A stretch of 7,370 nucleotides of DNA from CAYXTC01 sp964468405 (GTDB taxonomy: Bacteria; Patescibacteriota; Minisyncoccia; Minisyncoccales; GWA2-38-27). Both the position numbers and the translations under genes were made by a program. Shown here piece after piece: positions 6,192 through 7,370 of this stretch. Positions within the stretch are counted from its first letter, which is position 1. Each line of letters opens with the position of its first letter. The notes beneath the pieces were generated by a model that was given only the letters and a program-made list of their open reading frames with translations, searched no databases and was not told the DNA's origin. The stretch covers positions 1 to 7,370 of the forward strand of contig CAYXTC010000025.1 of NCBI GenBank assembly GCA_964468405.1. The letters run 5' to 3'.

Positions 6192-6216
6192 AAAAAAACC
6201 TCTTCCGAAGAAGAGG
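6192..6216 (-). terminator. attenuator: intrinsic terminator in the DAHP synthase leader
   Basis: On the minus strand CCTCTTC (6216-6210) and GAAGAGG (6205-6199) form a perfect 7-bp stem closed by a UUCG tetraloop in the very stable C(UUCG)G context, followed by seven T (6198-6192). Two further outer pairs (G-U, A-U) are possible. The terminator sits after the leader peptide and 30 bases before the DAHP synthase ATG, so it would stop transcription before the structural gene. Its upstream arm is shared with the antiterminator. Confidence 0.9.
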
Positions 6217-6263
6217 CTGGTTTGGTTTATCCCCCAATATATTTAACTCAAACCAACCTCTTC
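6210..6263 (-). promoter_or_regulatory. antiterminator hairpin of the DAHP synthase leader
   Basis: GAAGAGGUUGGUUUG (6263-6249) pairs with CAAACCAGCCUCUUC (6224-6210): 15 bp with one G-U (6256/6217) and a 24-base loop. Forming it consumes the 5' arm of the terminator (6216-6210), so the two structures exclude each other. Its own upstream arm lies in the last codons of the leader peptide ORF and would be covered by a ribosome that reaches the stop codon (6245-6243). A weaker competing hairpin, CCUUUU (6274-6269) with AAGAGG (6262-6257), could hold that arm as the '1:2' structure does in classical attenuators. Confidence 0.85.
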
Positions 6264-6320
6264 CCCAAAAAAGGCAAAATATCCAAAAAACCAATTATTT
6301 GTTAAAAACCGATCTTTCAT
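6243..6320 (-). CDS. aromatic-rich leader peptide of the DAHP synthase attenuator
   Basis: ATG at 6320-6318 opens a 25-codon frame ending in TAA at 6245-6243. Eight of 25 residues are aromatic (F5, W10, F11, F12, Y14, F15, F17, F18); residues 10-18 read WFFGYFAFF, seven aromatics in nine. This matches the role of leader peptides of trp and phe operons: the ribosome stalls on these codons when charged Trp-, Tyr- or Phe-tRNA is scarce, which leaves the antiterminator arm (6263-6249) free. The end of the ORF overlaps that arm, so complete translation blocks it and the terminator at 6192-6216 forms. The presence of all three aromatic amino acids suits an enzyme common to all three pathways. There is no Shine-Dalgarno sequence; the predicted transcript start (about 6322) is almost at the ATG, suggesting leaderless initiation. 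An in-frame GTG at 6338-6336 is a less likely start because the -10 box overlaps it. Confidence 0.88.
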   Translation of the reverse strand: MKDRFLTNNWFFGYFAFFGEEVGLS

Positions 6321-6328
6321 ATTATTTG

Positions 6329-6358
6329 TTTTTATCACAACCCCCTGTGGTCTGTCAA
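6329..6358 (-). promoter_or_regulatory. promoter of the leader peptide-DAHP synthase unit
   Basis: A perfect -35 TTGACA (6358-6353) is followed by TAAAAA (6334-6329) after 18 bases, with TGA just before it (extended -10). Transcription would start near 6322, directly before the leader peptide ATG at 6320. The promoter begins 6 bases after the htrA stop codon. No terminator is visible between htrA and this point, so htrA read-through may also enter the attenuator. Confidence 0.6.
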
Positions 6359-6363
6359 GAAAA

Positions 6364-7370
6364 TTAGCCGCTCTTTTCCCCTAAGGTAATTTCTATTGTT
6401 ATCTCCTCCCCCGCCCTTAACACTTTCAGGGAAACAGTGTCCCCGGGATTGTATTCTAAAACTATATCAGACAAACTTTTTTCCTCAGTAATCTTTTTCC
6501 CGTCAAACCCCAGAATAATATCCCCGGACATAAGACCCGCCCTATCTGCCGCAGAACCCGGAACTACTGCCGGCTCCTTTTCTGCCCCGCCCCGAATCCA
6601 TGCCCCGTAATCAACGGGGAGATCATTCTCTTCCTGAACCTTTTTATTTACCAGAAAATACCTAACGCCCATAAAAGCGTATGTTATCTCCCCCTTTTCT
6701 TTGACCTGGCTTACTGCTCTTTTGGCTTTGTTGATAGGTATGGAAAATCCAATACTCTGGGCCCCCGAGACAATGGCAGTGTTTATTCCCACCACCTCGC
6801 CTCTGAGATTAAGAAGAGGTCCTCCTGAATTCCCTTTGTTGATAGCGGCATCCGTCTGAATAACATCTTCGAGGGTGGCTACAAATTCTCCTCCCGTAGC
6901 CGTAACCTTTCTTCCCAAGCCGGAGATTACCCCCGCAGAAACAGTATTCCTGAACTCTCCTAAGGCATTGCCTATGGCTATTACTGTCTGCCCTATTTTT
7001 AAATTATCTGAATTTCCCATCTCTAAAACAGGAAAGGGTTCAAAATTAAGTTCTCCTGATTCGTCAACTTCTTTGTCCTGCTCTATTTTCAGGATGGATA
7101 AGTCTTTGAAGGGATCTCGGGCTAAAACTTTAGCAGAAAAACTTCTGCCGTCATTGGTAAAAACAGTATAATTTGCATCTTCTTCCAAAACTACGTGCTT
7201 GTTGGTTAAAATCATGCCGTCTTCTGAGATAATAAAGCCGGATCCTCCTCCTATTTCTTTTTTCTCCGTCCCCTTCTGTCTATACTCGGGCACTCGAAGG
7301 TCATCCGGTAAGGGACCAAAAAAATCCTCAAGATCCTCAAAAGGATTAACATAATATTCTTCCATTACAG
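6364..7370 (-). CDS. htrA: HtrA/DegP-family serine protease with PDZ domain (5' end outside window)
   Basis: The visible part runs from the window edge to TAA at 6366-6364. An ATG at 7365 would give 333 residues, but the frame stays open upstream (the preceding codon is GTA), and the usual membrane anchor and first protease strand are missing. The true start therefore lies outside the window. Numbering from that Met, the catalytic triad is complete: H57 in TNKHVV, D88 in FKDLS and S180 in KGNSGGPLLN. The oxyanion region and VIQTDAAIN (168-176) are typical. A single PDZ domain (about 228-330) with GSAADRAGLMSGDIIL (270-285) binds substrate termini. The family degrades misfolded proteins outside the cytoplasmic membrane, normally as trimers or larger assemblies. 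It provides the active reference for the pseudoprotease at 614-1330. Its promoter is outside the window; downstream it leads without a terminator into the leader region of the DAHP synthase gene. Confidence 0.95.
   Translation of the reverse strand, partial: VMEEYYVNPFEDLEDFFGPLPDDLRVPEYRQKGTEKKEIGGGSGFIISEDGMILTNKHVVLEEDANYTVFTNDGRSFSAKVLARDPFKDLSILKIEQDKEVDESGELNFEPFPVLEMGNSDNLKIGQTVIAIGNALGEFRNTVSAGVISGLGRKVTATGGEFVATLEDVIQTDAAINKGNSGGPLLNLRGEVVGINTAIVSGAQSIGFSIPINKAKRAVSQVKEKGEITYAFMGVRYFLVNKKVQEENDLPVDYGAWIRGGAEKEPAVVPGSAADRAGLMSGDIILGFDGKKITEEKSLSDIVLEYNPGDTVSLKVLRAGEEITIEITLGEKSG

Noticed and set aside
6192..6216. Hairpin at 6192-6216 as the ordinary terminator of htrA
   Set aside because: It lies about 150 bases past the htrA stop, beyond a perfect -35 TTGACA and the leader ORF, and shares an arm with an alternative hairpin. 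It may still stop htrA read-through, but that does not explain the rest.
6162..6363. T-box riboswitch as explanation for the aroF leader
   Set aside because: The leader is short, lacks the T-box consensus segment (AGGGUGGNACCGCG), and holds an aromatic-rich ORF overlapping the antiterminator, which fits ribosome-mediated attenuation instead.
7363..7365. ATG at 7365-7363 as the true htrA start
   Set aside because: The frame stays open to the window edge, and HtrA proteins of this kind have a membrane anchor and a protease strand before this point, so it is an internal Met.

Overview
Every supported gene in this window lies on the minus strand, so transcription runs from high to low coordinates. 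The gene set suggests a monoderm, small-genome bacterium, most likely a Patescibacteria (CPR) lineage of Parcubacteria type. It comprises an anchored HtrA, a degenerate trypsin-like protein, an anchored DUF192 protein, a divergent sigma-70 factor carrying an N-Y-A-R-Y-R-L signature, and a tRNA without encoded CCA. This assignment is an inference from protein style and not a database match.

Layout in transcription order: (1) 7370-6364, the 3' part of an htrA-family serine protease gene, cut by the window edge. (2) 6358-6162, a 200-base regulatory leader: a promoter, a 25-codon leader peptide packed with Phe/Trp/Tyr, an antiterminator hairpin and an overlapping intrinsic terminator with a UUCG loop. 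(3) 6161-5157, a type I-beta DAHP synthase, the first enzyme of aromatic amino acid synthesis, ending in a strong terminator. (4) 5120-4098, a single-gene unit with its own promoter, a divergent sigma factor gene and a terminator overlapping the stop codon. (5) 4093 to about 118, a promoter followed by a tight operon of clpB, a membrane-anchored pseudoprotease and a DUF192 protein, spaced 3 and 2 bases apart, with a possible 37-codon overlapping ORF at its end. (6) 82-10, tRNA-Ala(CGC) with a candidate promoter.

The main discovery is the leader of the DAHP synthase gene. It has all the parts of ribosome-mediated transcription attenuation, as known from trp and phe operons of Proteobacteria. 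Seven of nine consecutive leader codons specify aromatic residues (Trp, Phe, Tyr). The end of the leader ORF can pair over 15 bp with the segment that otherwise forms the 5' arm of the terminator. The system would switch on the committed step of the shikimate pathway when charged aromatic tRNAs run short.

The other genes form a protein quality-control theme: HtrA at the cell surface, ClpB in the cytoplasm, and a pseudoprotease that has lost all three catalytic residues. The ClpB has a full-length disaggregase middle domain but also a loop with L-G-F at the position where ClpC binds ClpP. The sigma factor has lost the usual promoter-melting tryptophans. No mobile element, CRISPR array or long repeat was seen.
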